A stretch of 64,000 bases of DNA, from NCBI RefSeq assembly GCF_001665605.1, contig NZ_LZSV01000017.1, positions 355,786-419,785 on the forward strand. The letters are read 5' to 3'. The first letter of the stretch is position 1. Each line of letters opens with the position of its first letter. The notes beneath the pieces were generated by a model. That model saw nothing but the letters and a program-made list of their open reading frames with translations, had not been told where the DNA came from and made no database searches. Below are positions 1-10,543 of this stretch, one piece after another. The translations under genes were made by a program, and so were the position numbers. Origin of the DNA: Mycobacterium sp. 852014-50255_SCH5639931 (GTDB lineage: Bacteria > Actinomycetota > Actinomycetes > Mycobacteriales > Mycobacteriaceae).

Positions 1-869
1 CCGCGCTGCTGGCCGACGTGGAGATTGCCGTTTCTTCGGAGCGTCAGCTGGACGAGCTGCTGGACGCGGCGCGCCGGACGGGCCGGACCGCGACCGTCAC
101 GCTGAAGGTCGACACCGGGCTGAACCGCAACGGTGTTCACCCCGCCCGATACCCCTCGATGCTGGCCGCGTTGCGGCGGGCCGTCGCTGAGGAAGCCGTC
201 CGACTGCGCGGGATGATGTCGCACATGGTGTTCGCCGATCAACCGGCCAACCCCATCAATGACCTTCAGGCTCAACGCTTTAGCGACATGCTGACGCAGG
301 CGAGCGACCAGGGGGTGCGGTTCGAGGTCGCGCACCTGGCGAACTCGTCGGCCACCATGTCGCGTCCCGATCTGGCCTTCGACCTGGTGCGGCCCGGCGT
401 GGCGGTGTACGGCCTGAGCCCCGTGCCCGAGCTCGGGGACATGGGGCTGGTGCCGGCGATGACGGTGAAATGCCCTGTGGCGCTGGTCAAGTCGATTCGC
501 GCGGGCGAGAGCGTGTCGTATGGGCACACCTGGACCGCGGAGCGCGACACGAATTTGGCCCTGCTGCCGATCGGCTACGCCGACGGCGTCTTCCGGTCGC
601 TGGGAGGACGATTGGACGTGCTGATCAACGGCAAGCGGCGGCCGGGGGTCGGGCGGATCTGCATGGACCAGTTCGTCGTCGACCTGGGGCCCGGCCGGAC
701 CGACGTGGCCGAGGGCGATGAGGCGATCCTGTTCGGGCCCGGCAGCAGCGGGGAACCCACCGCGCAGGACTGGGCCGACCTGCTCGGCACCATCCACTAC
801 GAAGTGGTGACCAGCCCCCGCGGGCGCATCACCAGAACCTATCGCGAGGCGCAAACCATTGAGCCCTGA
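1..869 (+). CDS. alr: Alanine racemase, 5'-truncated by window edge
   Basis: PLP-dependent enzyme interconverting L- and D-alanine to supply D-Ala for peptidoglycan. The frame is open from the first bases of the window, so the true start and the PLP-lysine region lie outside; about 289 C-terminal residues are present. Seen here: the barrel segment [11 protein letters not shown], the catalytic-tyrosine segment SVSYGHTW and the C-terminal region [13 protein letters not shown] with GRICMDQF. The stop overlaps the TTG start of the next gene. It heads the block alr-hydrolase-tsaE-tsaB-rimI-tsaD, as expected for mycobacteria. Identification is firm; only the 5' end is missing. Confidence 0.95.
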   Translation, partial: ALLADVEIAVSSERQLDELLDAARRTGRTATVTLKVDTGLNRNGVHPARYPSMLAALRRAVAEEAVRLRGMMSHMVFADQPANPINDLQAQRFSDMLTQASDQGVRFEVAHLANSSATMSRPDLAFDLVRPGVAVYGLSPVPELGDMGLVPAMTVKCPVALVKSIRAGESVSYGHTWTAERDTNLALLPIGYADGVFRSLGGRLDVLINGKRRPGVGRICMDQFVVDLGPGRTDVAEGDEAILFGPGSSGEPTAQDWADLLGTIHYEVVTSPRGRITRTYREAQTIEP

Positions 870-1971
870 AAGAGCCCGCAGGCGCCAGAGGGGGGCTTGG
901 CTTGCGGGAGGGGCGGGGGTGACTGCCCTCGCCACCATCGTCGGAGCCTCGGCCCGCCGTTCGATGATCCAGCGCAGCCACGGCACCGAAGATCCCTACG
1001 CCGACGAGGATTTCGACAGGATCGACGACGATCGCCGCTCCGTGGTGACCACTCCCGACGGCGTGTCGTTGGCGATCCGGGAAGCCGGTCCGGCGGACGC
1101 CCCGCTGACCATGGTGTTCGTTCACGGGTTCTGTCTGCGGATGGGCGCCTTTCATTTTCAGCGGACGCGGCTGCCCGAGCAGGTGGGCCCGGGCGTCCGG
1201 ATGGTCTTCTACGATCAGCGCGGGCACGGGCAATCCGGCGAGGCGGCACCCGAAACCTACACGCTGACTCAGCTCGGTCAGGACCTTCAGAGTGTGCTTC
1301 AGGTGGTCGCGCCGCGCGGGATGGTGGTGCTGGTCGGCCACTCCATGGGCGGCATGACGGTGTTGTCGCATGCTCGCCAATTCCCCGGCCAGTACGGGCG
1401 CCGGATCGTCGGAGCCGCGTTGATTTCCTCCGCGGCGGAAGGCGTTGCCGAGTCGCCGCTGGGCGAAATCCTGAAAAACCCGGCGCTGGAAGCGTTCCGG
1501 TTCACCGCGCGGTCCGCGCCGAAGTTGATGCACCGCGGACGCAACGTGTCGCGCTCGCTGATCGGCCCGGTCCTGCGGGCGGCCTCCTTCAGTGACTTGC
1601 ACGTCAGCCGGAGCCTGGACGCCTTCTCGCAGCGAATGATGAACGGCACCCCGATCCCGACCATGGTGGAGTTCCTTGATGCCTTGGAACACCACGACGA
1701 GACCGCCGGGCTGTGGACCCTGCTGCGCATCCCCACCCTCATCGCCTGCGGCGACCACGACCTGCTGACCCCCGACGAGTACTCCCGCAAGATGGCGGCC
1801 TCGCTGCCGCAGTCCGAGTTGGTCATCGTTCGCGGGGCCAGTCACCTTGCGCTGCTGGACAAGCCCGAGGCGATCAACGACGGGCTGGTGCGGCTGGTCA
1901 AGCGGGCCACCCCGGGCCGCACCGCGCTGGCGGCCCGGTGGATGCGCGAACGGCTGCGGCGCCGTGGATGA
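859..1971 (+). CDS. Alpha/beta hydrolase between alr and tsaE
   Basis: Serine hydrolase of the alpha/beta fold, 370 residues from a TTG start that overlaps the alr stop by 11 bases. Seen: the oxyanion-type HGF segment (about residues 89-91), DQRGHGQSG, the nucleophile elbow GHSMGGM with Ser at about 162, an acid region [10 protein letters not shown] and a late His in GASHLAL. A hydrophobic Ala-rich stretch near residues 12-31 could be a membrane anchor or export signal. The substrate cannot be told from sequence; lipid ester or epoxide-type substrates are possible. Its stop overlaps the tsaE start, so it is co-translated with the t6A genes, though a functional link is not shown. Confidence 0.85.
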   Translation: MSPERARRRQRGAWLAGGAGVTALATIVGASARRSMIQRSHGTEDPYADEDFDRIDDDRRSVVTTPDGVSLAIREAGPADAPLTMVFVHGFCLRMGAFHFQRTRLPEQVGPGVRMVFYDQRGHGQSGEAAPETYTLTQLGQDLQSVLQVVAPRGMVVLVGHSMGGMTVLSHARQFPGQYGRRIVGAALISSAAEGVAESPLGEILKNPALEAFRFTARSAPKLMHRGRNVSRSLIGPVLRAASFSDLHVSRSLDAFSQRMMNGTPIPTMVEFLDALEHHDETAGLWTLLRIPTLIACGDHDLLTPDEYSRKMAASLPQSELVIVRGASHLALLDKPEAINDGLVRLVKRATPGRTALAARWMRERLRRRG

Positions 1972-2422
1972 GGGGACTGCCACGCTGCCGCGCGTCGAGG
2001 ACACCATCGCACTGGGCTCGCGGCTAGGTGAGGGGCTCCGTGCGGGCGACGTGGTGGTGCTCACCGGTCCGCTCGGCGCGGGAAAGACCGTGCTGGCCAA
2101 GGGCATTGCCGCGGCCATGGATGTCGACGGCCCGGTCACGTCACCGTCGTACGTGCTGGCGCGGGTGCACCCGCCGCGGCGGCCCGGATCACCGGCGATG
2201 ATCCACGTCGACATGTACCGGCTTTTGGACCAGAACGGCGCCGACCTGCTGGGCGAGCTCGACTCGCTGGACCTCGACTCGGATCTCGATGGCGCGGTGG
2301 TGGTCGTGGAGTGGGGCGAGGGCCTCGTCGAACGCCTCGCCGAGCGGCACCTCGACATTCGTCTGGAACGTCTCAGCGGATCCGACGTGCGGATCGCGTC
2401 GTGGCAGTGGGTGCGTTCATGA
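1964..2422 (+). CDS. tsaE: tRNA t6A37 biosynthesis ATPase TsaE
   Basis: P-loop ATPase of the TsaBDE machinery that makes N6-threonylcarbamoyl-adenosine at position 37 of ANN-decoding tRNAs. It has 152 residues from a GTG start chosen because it gives a protein of normal TsaE length and overlaps the upstream stop by 8 bases. Walker A is GPLGAGKT at about residues 35-42, followed by the family segments TSPSYVL and HVDMYRL and the late VEWGEGL motif. It overlaps tsaB in an ATGA junction. The M. tuberculosis counterpart (Rv3422c) is slightly longer, so the exact start is less certain than the identity. Confidence 0.92.
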   Translation: MDEGTATLPRVEDTIALGSRLGEGLRAGDVVVLTGPLGAGKTVLAKGIAAAMDVDGPVTSPSYVLARVHPPRRPGSPAMIHVDMYRLLDQNGADLLGELDSLDLDSDLDGAVVVVEWGEGLVERLAERHLDIRLERLSGSDVRIASWQWVRS

Positions 2423-3042
2423 GCCTCCTGCTCGCCCTCGACACCTCCACCCCGGCGGTCACCGCCGGGATCGTGCGCCGCGACGATCTGACCGTGCTGG
2501 CCGAGCGGGTCACCGTCGACGCCCGTGCGCACGCCGAACGGCTCACCCCGAACGTGCTGGACGCCCTCGCCGACGCCGGGCTGACGATGGGCGACCTCGA
2601 TGCCGTCGTGGTGGGCTGTGGGCCCGGCCCGTTCACCGGCCTGCGGGCCGGGATGGCCACCGCGGCCGCCTACGGGCATGCGCTGGGCATCCCGGTGCGC
2701 GGGGTGTGCAGCCTGGACGCAATCGGTGTGCGCACCACCGGTGAGACGTTGGTGGTGACCGACGCGCGCCGGCGCGAAATCTATTGGGCCCGTTACCGGG
2801 ACGGGTTTCGGATGGAGGGGCCGGGCGTCAACGCCCCCGCCGAAGTCGACCCGGGCGCAGCACAGGCGGTGGCCGGCTCCAAGGAGCATGCCGCGCTGTT
2901 CGACCTGCCCCACCGCGGGCCGATCTATCCCACAGCGGCCGGGCTCGTCGCCGCGGTGCCCGACTGGTCGCAGCGCCCGTTGCCCTTGGTGGCGCTGTAT
3001 CTGCGCCGCCCCGACGCCAAACCGATGGCGGCGCGCGGATGA
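2419..3042 (+). CDS. tsaB: tRNA t6A37 biosynthesis protein TsaB
   Basis: ASKHA-fold partner of TsaD in tRNA threonylcarbamoylation; it scaffolds the complex rather than catalysing. It has 207 residues from the ATG in the ATGA overlap with tsaE. It opens with [16 protein letters not shown], typical of the family, and carries [17 protein letters not shown], the conserved GPGxFTGLR segment. The usual position next to tsaE, rimI and tsaD supports the call. Its stop overlaps the rimI ATG, again by ATGA, so the t6A genes are stoichiometrically coupled. Confidence 0.94.
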   Translation: MSLLLALDTSTPAVTAGIVRRDDLTVLAERVTVDARAHAERLTPNVLDALADAGLTMGDLDAVVVGCGPGPFTGLRAGMATAAAYGHALGIPVRGVCSLDAIGVRTTGETLVVTDARRREIYWARYRDGFRMEGPGVNAPAEVDPGAAQAVAGSKEHAALFDLPHRGPIYPTAAGLVAAVPDWSQRPLPLVALYLRRPDAKPMAARG

Positions 3043-3506
3043 CCGCCCTGGGCGAGCCCGTGACGCTCGGCGCCTTGGTCCCCGCCGACGCGGCGCGCTG
3101 CGCCGAACTCGAACGTCAGCTGTTCGACGGCGACGACCCCTGGCCCGCGGCGGCGTTCAACCGGGAATTGGCCAGCCCGCACAACCATTACGTCGGCGCT
3201 CGGGCTGGCGGCACGCTCGTCGGCTATGCCGGGATCTCGCGGCTGGGCCGCACCCCGCCGTTCGAGTACGAGGTCCACACCATCGGCGTGGACACCGCCT
3301 ACCAGGGCCAGGGGATCGGCCGCCGGTTGCTCGACGAGCTGCTGATCTTCGCCGACGGCGGCGTCGTCTTCCTGGAGGTGCGCACCGACAACGAGGCGGC
3401 CATCGCGCTGTACCGCAGCGTGGGATTCGAGCAGATCGGCCTGCGCCGGCGCTACTACCGCGCAAGCGGCGCCGACGCCTACACCATGCGGCGGTCAGCA
3501 CGATGA
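3039..3506 (+). CDS. rimI: GNAT acetyltransferase RimI (ribosomal protein S18 type)
   Basis: GNAT-fold N-acetyltransferase of 155 residues; in E. coli RimI acetylates the N-terminal alanine of S18, and the mycobacterial protein may act more broadly. The acetyl-CoA loop is visible as the [12 protein letters not shown] segment ([16 protein letters not shown]), followed by [19 protein letters not shown], the canonical GNAT motif B region. It is embedded between tsaB and tsaD with ATGA overlaps on both sides, matching Rv3420c. Confidence 0.92.
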   Translation: MTALGEPVTLGALVPADAARCAELERQLFDGDDPWPAAAFNRELASPHNHYVGARAGGTLVGYAGISRLGRTPPFEYEVHTIGVDTAYQGQGIGRRLLDELLIFADGGVVFLEVRTDNEAAIALYRSVGFEQIGLRRRYYRASGADAYTMRRSAR

Positions 3507-4537
3507 CGACCATCTTGGCCATCGAAACCTCTTGCGACGAAACGGGAGTCGGTATCGCGCGGCTGGACGGCGACGGCACCGTGACGCTGTTGGCGGACGA
3601 GGTGGCATCCAGCGTCGACGAACACGTCCGCTTCGGCGGCGTGGTCCCCGAGATCGCGTCGCGGGCGCACCTGGAGGCGCTCGGCCCCACGATGCGCCGC
3701 GCGCTGACGACGGCGGGGCTGCAGAAGCCCGACATCGTCGCGGCCACGATCGGCCCGGGTCTGGCCGGCGCCCTGCTGGTGGGAGTGGCTGCGGCCAAGG
3801 CGTATTCGGCCGCGTGGGGGGTACCGTTCTACGCCGTCAACCACCTTGGCGGGCACCTGGCCGCCGACGTCTACGAACACGGGCCGCTCCCCGAGTGCGT
3901 GGCGCTGCTGGTGTCGGGCGGCCACACCCACCTCTTGCATGTGCGCTCCCTGGGCGAACCGATCGTCGAGCTGGGCAGCACCGTCGACGACGCCGCCGGC
4001 GAGGCCTACGACAAGGTGGCGCGGCTGCTGGGGCTGGGTTATCCCGGCGGCAAGGTGCTCGACGACCTGGCCCGCACCTGCGGCCGGGAGGCCGCAGACA
4101 TCCCCGCCTTCCCGCGTGGCATGACCGGCCGCGCCGATGACCCGTACGCCTTCAGCTTCTCCGGCCTGAAAACGGCCGTGGCGCGCTATCTGGAGAGCCA
4201 CCCGGACGCGGTGAACGCCGATGTCGCCGCCGGCTTTCAGGAGGCCGTCGCCGACGTTTTGACCATGAAGGCGGTGCGCGCGGCGACCGGACTCGGCGTC
4301 TCGACGCTGCTGATCGCCGGGGGAGTGGCCGCCAATTCGCGGCTGCGGGAGCTGGCGGAGCAGCGGTGCGCGTCGGCCGGGCTGACGCTGCGGGTCCCCA
4401 AACCCCGGCTCTGCACCGACAACGGGGCGATGATCGCTTCCTTCGCCGCGCACCTGGTGGCCGCCGGGGCGCCGCAGTCACCGCTGGACGCGCCCACCGA
4501 CCCCGGGCTCCCGGTGGTAAAAGCCCAGGTGAGCTGA
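3503..4537 (+). CDS. tsaD: tRNA N6-adenosine threonylcarbamoyltransferase TsaD
   Basis: Catalytic subunit that transfers threonylcarbamoyl from TC-AMP to A37 of tRNA. It has 344 residues, the same as the M. tuberculosis protein (Rv3419c, formerly gcp). It begins [15 protein letters not shown], carries the metal-binding HxxxH motif [10 protein letters not shown] (His 114 and 118), the SGGHTHL loop, and the late segment [11 protein letters not shown]. The ATG overlaps the rimI stop. It ends the t6A operon about 200 bases before groES; CIRCE lies in that gap, so groES has its own heat-shock control. Confidence 0.96.
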   Translation: MTTILAIETSCDETGVGIARLDGDGTVTLLADEVASSVDEHVRFGGVVPEIASRAHLEALGPTMRRALTTAGLQKPDIVAATIGPGLAGALLVGVAAAKAYSAAWGVPFYAVNHLGGHLAADVYEHGPLPECVALLVSGGHTHLLHVRSLGEPIVELGSTVDDAAGEAYDKVARLLGLGYPGGKVLDDLARTCGREAADIPAFPRGMTGRADDPYAFSFSGLKTAVARYLESHPDAVNADVAAGFQEAVADVLTMKAVRAATGLGVSTLLIAGGVAANSRLRELAEQRCASAGLTLRVPKPRLCTDNGAMIASFAAHLVAAGAPQSPLDAPTDPGLPVVKAQVS

Positions 4538-4582
4538 TCGCCCGTAGCGAACATCGCGGACGCACCGGGGCGCCCTTGAGTG

Positions 4583-4609
4583 CTAGCACTCTCGTGTATA
4601 GAGTGCTAG
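4583..4609. promoter_or_regulatory. CIRCE operator (HrcA site) upstream of groES
   Basis: A perfect 9-9-9 inverted repeat: ctagcactc, a 9-base spacer, gagtgctag. This is the CIRCE element bound by the HrcA repressor in most bacteria with heat-shock-regulated groE operons. An extra half-site, gagtgctag at 4578-4586, overlaps the left arm and makes gagtgctagcactc (4578-4591) a palindrome by itself. It lies 128 bases before the groES start. Confidence 0.95.
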
Positions 4610-4737
4610 GTGGCAATCGGCCAAACCCTGTGTCGGCACCCGCGACGACGGCGCTCGGGCTCGGACGACTGCCGAATCCCTTGATAATTCCGGGGCACCC
4701 GCCCCGGACCCGATCTAACTAGTGGAGGGCTCCAATC

Positions 4738-5040
4738 GTGGCGAAGGTGAACATCAAGCCACTCGAGGACAAGATTCTCGTGCAGGCCAACGAGGCCGAG
4801 ACCACGACCGCGTCCGGTCTGGTCATTCCTGACACCGCCAAGGAGAAGCCGCAGGAAGGCACCGTCGTCGCCGTCGGTCCCGGCCGCTGGGACGAGGACG
4901 GCGAGAAGCGAATCCCGCTCGACGTCTCGGAAGGTGACACCGTCATCTACAGCAAGTACGGCGGCACCGAGATCAAGTACAACGGCGAGGAGTACCTGAT
5001 CCTGTCGGCGCGTGACGTGCTGGCCGTCGTATCGAAGTAA
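4738..5040 (+). CDS. groES: Co-chaperonin GroES (Cpn10)
   Basis: Heptameric lid of the GroEL folding chamber; 100 residues, the standard length. It starts at GTG with a purine-rich ribosome site (gtggaggg) about 9 bases upstream. Seen: [18 protein letters not shown] at the N-terminus, the mobile loop region [17 protein letters not shown], and the YSKYGGTE and [13 protein letters not shown] strands. CIRCE upstream indicates HrcA control. It is followed by a compound hairpin and a repeat-bearing 191-base gap before groEL1. Confidence 0.98.
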   Translation: MAKVNIKPLEDKILVQANEAETTTASGLVIPDTAKEKPQEGTVVAVGPGRWDEDGEKRIPLDVSEGDTVIYSKYGGTEIKYNGEEYLILSARDVLAVVSK

Positions 5041-5050
5041 GCACCGTGTT

Positions 5051-5097
5051 CCGCCCCGGCGATCCCCGCGCATGGCCGCGGGTGATTTCCGGGGCGG
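5051..5097 (+). terminator. Compound hairpin between groES and groEL1
   Basis: Ten bases after the groES stop lies a nested inverted repeat: outer arms ccgccccgg (5051-5059) and ccggggcgg (5089-5097), with an inner stem cccgcg/cgcggg (5065-5070 and 5077-5082). There is no T-tract, which is usual for mycobacterial intrinsic terminators. It could end part of the groES transcription or act as an mRNA processing or stability element that uncouples groES from groEL1 levels. The structure is seen; the function is inferred. Confidence 0.6.
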
Positions 5098-5113
5098 CAT
5101 GCGTTAGCGGGTA

Positions 5114-6854
<1,741 letters not shown>

Positions 6855-6863
6855 GTAGTCACG

Positions 6864-6905
6864 ACGAGAACACCCCCGGTTCACATGGGCCGGGGGTGTT
6901 CTCGT
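6864..6905 (+). terminator. Strong stem-loop terminator after groEL1
   Basis: A perfect 16-base inverted repeat: acgagaacacccccgg (6864-6879) and its complement at 6890-6905, with a 10-base loop, starting 9 bases after the groEL1 stop. It is very GC-rich and has no T-tract, typical of actinobacterial terminators. It marks the boundary between the conserved groE operon and the accessory block. Confidence 0.88.
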
Positions 6906-7062
6906 ACGGGCGGTTGCGTCGGTTTCATCCGCGACGCGCGGCGTGACTTCGAGGGGTGGTTGCTCCACTTCTTGATGGGTGTTGATTCCTCGGATTCCGT
7001 TTGTTGGGATCGGTAGCGAGTGCTTGTGCACTGGTTGTCACGAATACACCAGAGAGGACGTG

Positions 7063-7575
7063 CTACTGGGCTACCGGCTGGATCGACACCAGCCGAAACC
7101 AGCCAGAGTGCGTGTCGTCAGGCACGAACCGGACTACCAGGACGCCGGGTGGAAATTGGCTCGCCAGACTATCCAAGGTCCTGGGCAAGAAAGCTCTTGA
7201 CTTTTCGGTTCCGTACCAGTTGGGGTCGGCCGGGTCGGCGTTGTTCACCCCGTCAATCGCGGCATCCCAGCGTTGGATTGGATCCGGCGGTACATAACCG
7301 AATCCTTGCGACTTCAAGTACGCATCCGCTTCGCCCCAGAGCGTCACCGAAGCCCCGCCACCGACCAGTGTCCCGGTGATTGTTCCGTCGGTGGTATCGG
7401 CGGTCACCGAACCCAGCCTGGCGGTGCACGCATTCTCGTCACCGCCGGCGGCCGGCCTGCAGGCGGCGGGCGGCGGGGCGGCGTGAGCCGGGGAGATGCT
7501 GAGCGTGATCGAAAACGCCGCCGCGCATAATGCGGCTCGGAGAGTGGCCAACGCACCGGGGAGATAGTCAGCCAT
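7063..7575 (-). CDS. Secreted hypothetical protein
   Basis: Protein of 170 residues that I do not recognise. It has a clear Sec signal peptide: a short N-terminus, a hydrophobic stretch around residues 10-28 and an AHA-A cleavage site near residue 32. The mature part carries two cysteines early (ACRPAAGGDENAC), suggesting one disulfide, and Trp/Tyr-rich segments in the C-terminal half. It is monocistronic and convergent with the groEL1 terminator. It is absent from the M. tuberculosis groEL1-whiB3 junction as I recall it, so it belongs to the accessory block. Confidence 0.7.
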   Translation of the reverse strand: MADYLPGALATLRAALCAAAFSITLSISPAHAAPPPAACRPAAGGDENACTARLGSVTADTTDGTITGTLVGGGASVTLWGEADAYLKSQGFGYVPPDPIQRWDAAIDGVNNADPADPNWYGTEKSRAFLPRTLDSLASQFPPGVLVVRFVPDDTHSGWFRLVSIQPVAQ

Positions 7576-7732
7576 CGGAATCTCTCTATCTCGAGGCCAA
7601 CTGCCCGTTTGGTTCGTCGGCGATTAATCGAACCCAACGAAATGTATTTGCCTCGTCATCATCAAGTCGCATTTTCGCCAAACGTCAGGCTTGACGCGCT
7701 GCCGCACGCGGTGCAGTGTGATACCCGTCATA

Positions 7733-7745
7733 TGACCACTGGTCA
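7733..7745. promoter_or_regulatory. Palindrome upstream of the ferritin-like gene
   Basis: tgacca-c-tggtca is a perfect 13-base palindrome ending 23 bases before the ATG at 7769. Size and position suit a repressor operator (GntR or TetR type). No regulator gene lies next to it, so the cognate factor is unknown. Confidence 0.4.
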
Positions 7746-7768
7746 CGCCAGGTAGAGAGGCGGAGCTC

Positions 7769-8869
7769 ATGACTACCAGGGACAAGTACACGGATGTGCC
7801 CACGCCGTACTCGTGGGAGGTCCCCAGTGCCGGCGACGCGCGCTTTACCTGGGAATACGACGAGGGGCGCGCCCGGCTCCTCTCCCTCTACCAAAAGGGG
7901 AAGGACAAGCAGTGGGACGCCCAGTCGCGCATCGACTGGACGCAAGACGTCGACCCGACGAACCCGATCGAACTGCCCATCGAGTTCCATCCGCTGTTCG
8001 GCAGCCCGATGTGGGACGCCGCAGACGAGGCACGTCGCGCCGAAATGCGTCAGCACTTCCAGGCCTGGCAGCTCTCCCAATTCCTGCACGGCGAGCAGGG
8101 GGCGATGGTGTGCGCGGCCAAGATCGTCGAGGTCGTCCCGGACCTGGACGCGAAGTTCTACGCGGCCACCCAGACCATGGACGAAGCCCGGCACGTCGAG
8201 GCGTTCTCGCGGTTCCTGCAGGAGAAGGTCGACGTGGTCTACCCGATCAACAAGCACCTGACCGCACTGCTGGACGACACCCTGCGCGATTCGCGCTGGG
8301 ACATGCCCTATCTCGGCATGCAGGTCCTCATCGAAGGGCTCGCACTCGCGGCCTTTGGGGTGCTGCGTGACATGGCGGCGCCGGACTCGCTCGCGAAAAA
8401 GGTGCTGGCCTACGTCATGCAGGACGAGGCCAGGCACGTCGCCTTCGGCCGGATCTCGCTGAAGGATTACTACTCCGCGCTCACCGAGTCCGAGCGCGGC
8501 GAGCGTGAAGAGTTCGTCGTGGACGCCTGTTACCTGATGCGCGACCGGTTCCGCGGCGAGGAGGTTTTCGAGACACTCGGCATGGACGTGCAAGCGTGTG
8601 CCGAATGGGTCGACACGTCGCCGCTGATGATCCAGTTCCGCTCGCACCTTTTCAGCCGCATTGTGCCGATCGTCAAGGACATCGGGTTGTGGGGCGACAA
8701 GGTGCAGCAGGCCTTCCGGGACATGGGCGTCCTCGACATGGCCGGCTTCAACATCGAGGCGCTGATGAAGGCCGATGAAGATCAGGCCGAGGCGCTGGAC
8801 AAGGCACACGCCGAGATGGCCGTCCGCGCCCTCGAGGTGGACGAGGCGATCGCGGCCGGCGCGAGCTAA
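7769..8869 (+). CDS. Ferritin-like di-iron carboxylate protein
   Basis: Protein of 366 residues in the ferritin-like/ribonucleotide reductase R2-like superfamily. A full di-iron ligand set is visible: Glu109 in HGEQGAM, Glu139 and His142 in DEARH, Glu189 in LIEGLAL, and Glu220 and His223 in a second DEARH. These are the ExxH pairs of a four-helix bundle oxygen-activating site. The substrate is unknown; it could be an oxygenase or N-oxygenase of AurF-like type. A ribosome site gagaggcggag precedes the ATG. It stands alone, with a 369-base repeat-bearing gap downstream. Confidence 0.82.
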   Translation: MTTRDKYTDVPTPYSWEVPSAGDARFTWEYDEGRARLLSLYQKGKDKQWDAQSRIDWTQDVDPTNPIELPIEFHPLFGSPMWDAADEARRAEMRQHFQAWQLSQFLHGEQGAMVCAAKIVEVVPDLDAKFYAATQTMDEARHVEAFSRFLQEKVDVVYPINKHLTALLDDTLRDSRWDMPYLGMQVLIEGLALAAFGVLRDMAAPDSLAKKVLAYVMQDEARHVAFGRISLKDYYSALTESERGEREEFVVDACYLMRDRFRGEEVFETLGMDVQACAEWVDTSPLMIQFRSHLFSRIVPIVKDIGLWGDKVQQAFRDMGVLDMAGFNIEALMKADEDQAEALDKAHAEMAVRALEVDEAIAAGAS

Positions 8870-8968
8870 CTCAACGTCCGGCCTGCTCGGCGGAGGCGGC
8901 GATTGCCGCCGCTTGACGCACCGCCCGGATCCTGACGCGCATCACGGCGATGAGGTCGGCGGGCGGGT

Positions 8969-9086
8969 CCCTGGGCATTCTGACGCAGAGGCGGCGATCG
9001 TCGACAAGTGCGCCAAACGACCACGGACCCTGGGCATTCTGACGCAGAGGCGGCGATCGTCGACAAGTGCGCCAAACGACCACGGA
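8969..9086. repeat. Perfect 59-base tandem duplication
   Basis: Two identical 59-base units, 8969-9027 and 9028-9086, each starting ccctgggcattctgacgcag and ending in cgaccacgga. They lie in the 369-base gap (8870-9238) between the ferritin-like gene and the nitroreductase. A degenerate ggaggcggcgat segment near 8890 hints at an older copy. The unit size fits a VNTR/MIRU-type locus. The rest of this gap holds only the nitroreductase upstream region. Confidence 0.9.
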
Positions 9087-9178
9087 CCACGGCCGCGAGC
9101 ATCACCCACCACTAAACGACGGCTCTTCGCTTGGTGAGGGACTGCGCAGCTGAGACTTCGCCCATCACCTTCGAAATA

Positions 9179-9192
9179 GTATCAACTGATAC
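9179..9192. promoter_or_regulatory. Candidate MarR operator upstream of nitroreductase
   Basis: gtatca-ac-tgatac is a perfect palindrome in an AT-rich stretch 46 bases before the chosen nitroreductase start. The downstream MarR gene in the same operon is the natural candidate to bind it. Only the palindrome is seen; the binding is inferred. Confidence 0.5.
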
Positions 9193-9238
9193 AGTGTTAT
9201 ACGAAACGGAAATAAAGCGAATGGTGAGGGAGGCGGTC

Positions 9239-9958
9239 ATGGACGTATACGAGGCGGTCACAAGCAGACGTGCAGTGCGCGGATTCACCGACCAGCCGGT
9301 GCCGAGAGAGGTGCTGGAGCGTGTGCTGTCCGCGGCGGCATGGTCCCCATCGGGATCGAACATCCAGCCGTGGAACACGTATGTAGTAACCGGCGCGCTG
9401 CTTGGCGAGCTCAAGACGCGCGCCGTCGAGCGCGTGGCCCATGGTGACCCCTGGGACGAGCGGGAGTACGAGATGTACCCGCCCGGAATGAAGTCGCCGT
9501 ACGGCGACCGACGATCCGCCTTCGGCAAGGAGCGCTACAGCGCACTCGGCATTGCGCGCGAGGACTGGGAGGCGCGCCAGCGGGCGGCCATCGCGAACTG
9601 GAATTGTTTCGGAGCGCCTGCCGCGCTGTTCTGCTACATCGACCGCGATCTCGGCGTGGCACAGTGGGCCGACGTCGGGATGTATCTGCAGACCGTCATG
9701 CTGCTACTCCGCGCCGAAGGGCTACACAGCTGCCCTCAGATGGCGTGGTCGCAGGTTCGCGAAACGGTCGCGGAGGTCTTGTCACCACCGGACGGACTAA
9801 TCCTGTTCTGCGGCATGTCGATTGGGTACGAGGACTCCGCAGTGAAGTACAACCGCACAGGCCGGGCGCCGCTCGAAGAGACGGTCACGTTCGTCGACCA
9901 CGAGTCGTCTGCTCTGGAACATGCCATCCGGTCGGAGTCCGGTGTTCAATCCGGATAA
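9239..9958 (+). CDS. Nitroreductase family protein (FMN-dependent)
   Basis: NAD(P)H:FMN nitroreductase-fold enzyme of 239 residues. I chose the ATG at 9239 because gagggagg lies just upstream and the family's N-terminal motif follows at once (VYEAVTSRRAVRGFTD). An earlier in-frame start at 9131 would place the palindrome inside the gene. Seen: the FMN-binding SRRAVR, SPSGSNIQPW and the late GMSIGYEDS segment. It forms a two-gene unit with the MarR gene (15-base gap) and sits opposite a hydroxylaminobenzene-mutase-like gene, suggesting nitroaromatic reduction. The substrate is unproven. Confidence 0.88.
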   Translation: MDVYEAVTSRRAVRGFTDQPVPREVLERVLSAAAWSPSGSNIQPWNTYVVTGALLGELKTRAVERVAHGDPWDEREYEMYPPGMKSPYGDRRSAFGKERYSALGIAREDWEARQRAAIANWNCFGAPAALFCYIDRDLGVAQWADVGMYLQTVMLLLRAEGLHSCPQMAWSQVRETVAEVLSPPDGLILFCGMSIGYEDSAVKYNRTGRAPLEETVTFVDHESSALEHAIRSESGVQSG

Positions 9959-9973
9959 AGGGATGCCAGTTCG

Positions 9974-10453
9974 ATGACCCGCGACGCTTCCAGCCGCGCT
10001 ACCGCCCGGCGTGCGACCGACCGCCCTGGAGACCCCTCGCCTTTCGCTCTTGGTTTGTCGCTGCGCAGGGCGCACTGGCGCGCGGCCGCGGTGATGTCGG
10101 AGGCGCTTCGGCCCCTCGGTATCGAGTTGCGGCATTTCGCCGTGCTCCTCGTCCTCGTCAACCGCGGGCCCACGGAGCAGCGGGCGTTGGTCGCGGCGAC
10201 CGGTTCGGACAAGGCGGGAATTATGCGGGTCGTGGACGACCTGGAGCGCAAGGGGCTCGCCGTCCGCAAACCCGTTCCGGGGGACCGGCGGGTGCGGGCG
10301 GTGGAGATCACCCCTAAAGGTCTTGAGGTTTTCGACGCCGCCCATATGGCCGCAGAGCCGCTGGCTGAGCGCCTCGTCTCCATGCTGGGTCCCGGGGAGG
10401 CAGAACAACTGACGGATTTGCTCACTCGATTCACCGAGCCTGCCGAACAGTAG
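9974..10453 (+). CDS. MarR family transcriptional regulator
   Basis: Winged-helix regulator of 159 residues, 15 bases after the nitroreductase. The MarR core is visible: ELRHFAVLLVLVNRGPTEQ, a recognition helix around GSDKAGIMRVVDDLERKGL, and the wing with RKPVPGDRRVRAVEITPKG. MarR proteins usually repress their own operon and release on binding phenolic or aromatic ligands, which suits a nitroaromatic-responsive group. The palindrome at 9179-9192 is its candidate operator. Confidence 0.9.
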   Translation: MTRDASSRATARRATDRPGDPSPFALGLSLRRAHWRAAAVMSEALRPLGIELRHFAVLLVLVNRGPTEQRALVAATGSDKAGIMRVVDDLERKGLAVRKPVPGDRRVRAVEITPKGLEVFDAAHMAAEPLAERLVSMLGPGEAEQLTDLLTRFTEPAEQ

Positions 10454-10543
10454 AGCATTCGGAATGCACTCGGTACCGCGTCTAGGGCGGCAAGTTCGCG
10501 GAGGTGTGGGATCTCGTCGACAAGGATGCGTTGATGAAGCAGA

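Noticed and set aside
829..2913. Minus-strand open frame of 694 codons opposite alr-hydrolase-tsaE-tsaB
   Set aside because: It is a GC-rich shadow frame with Arg/Gly/His-rich composition and no motifs; the plus strand holds well-known genes.
9131..9238. Longer N-terminus for the nitroreductase
   Set aside because: It would include the palindrome and AT-rich promoter-like region; the ATG at 9239 has a good ribosome site and starts at the family motif.
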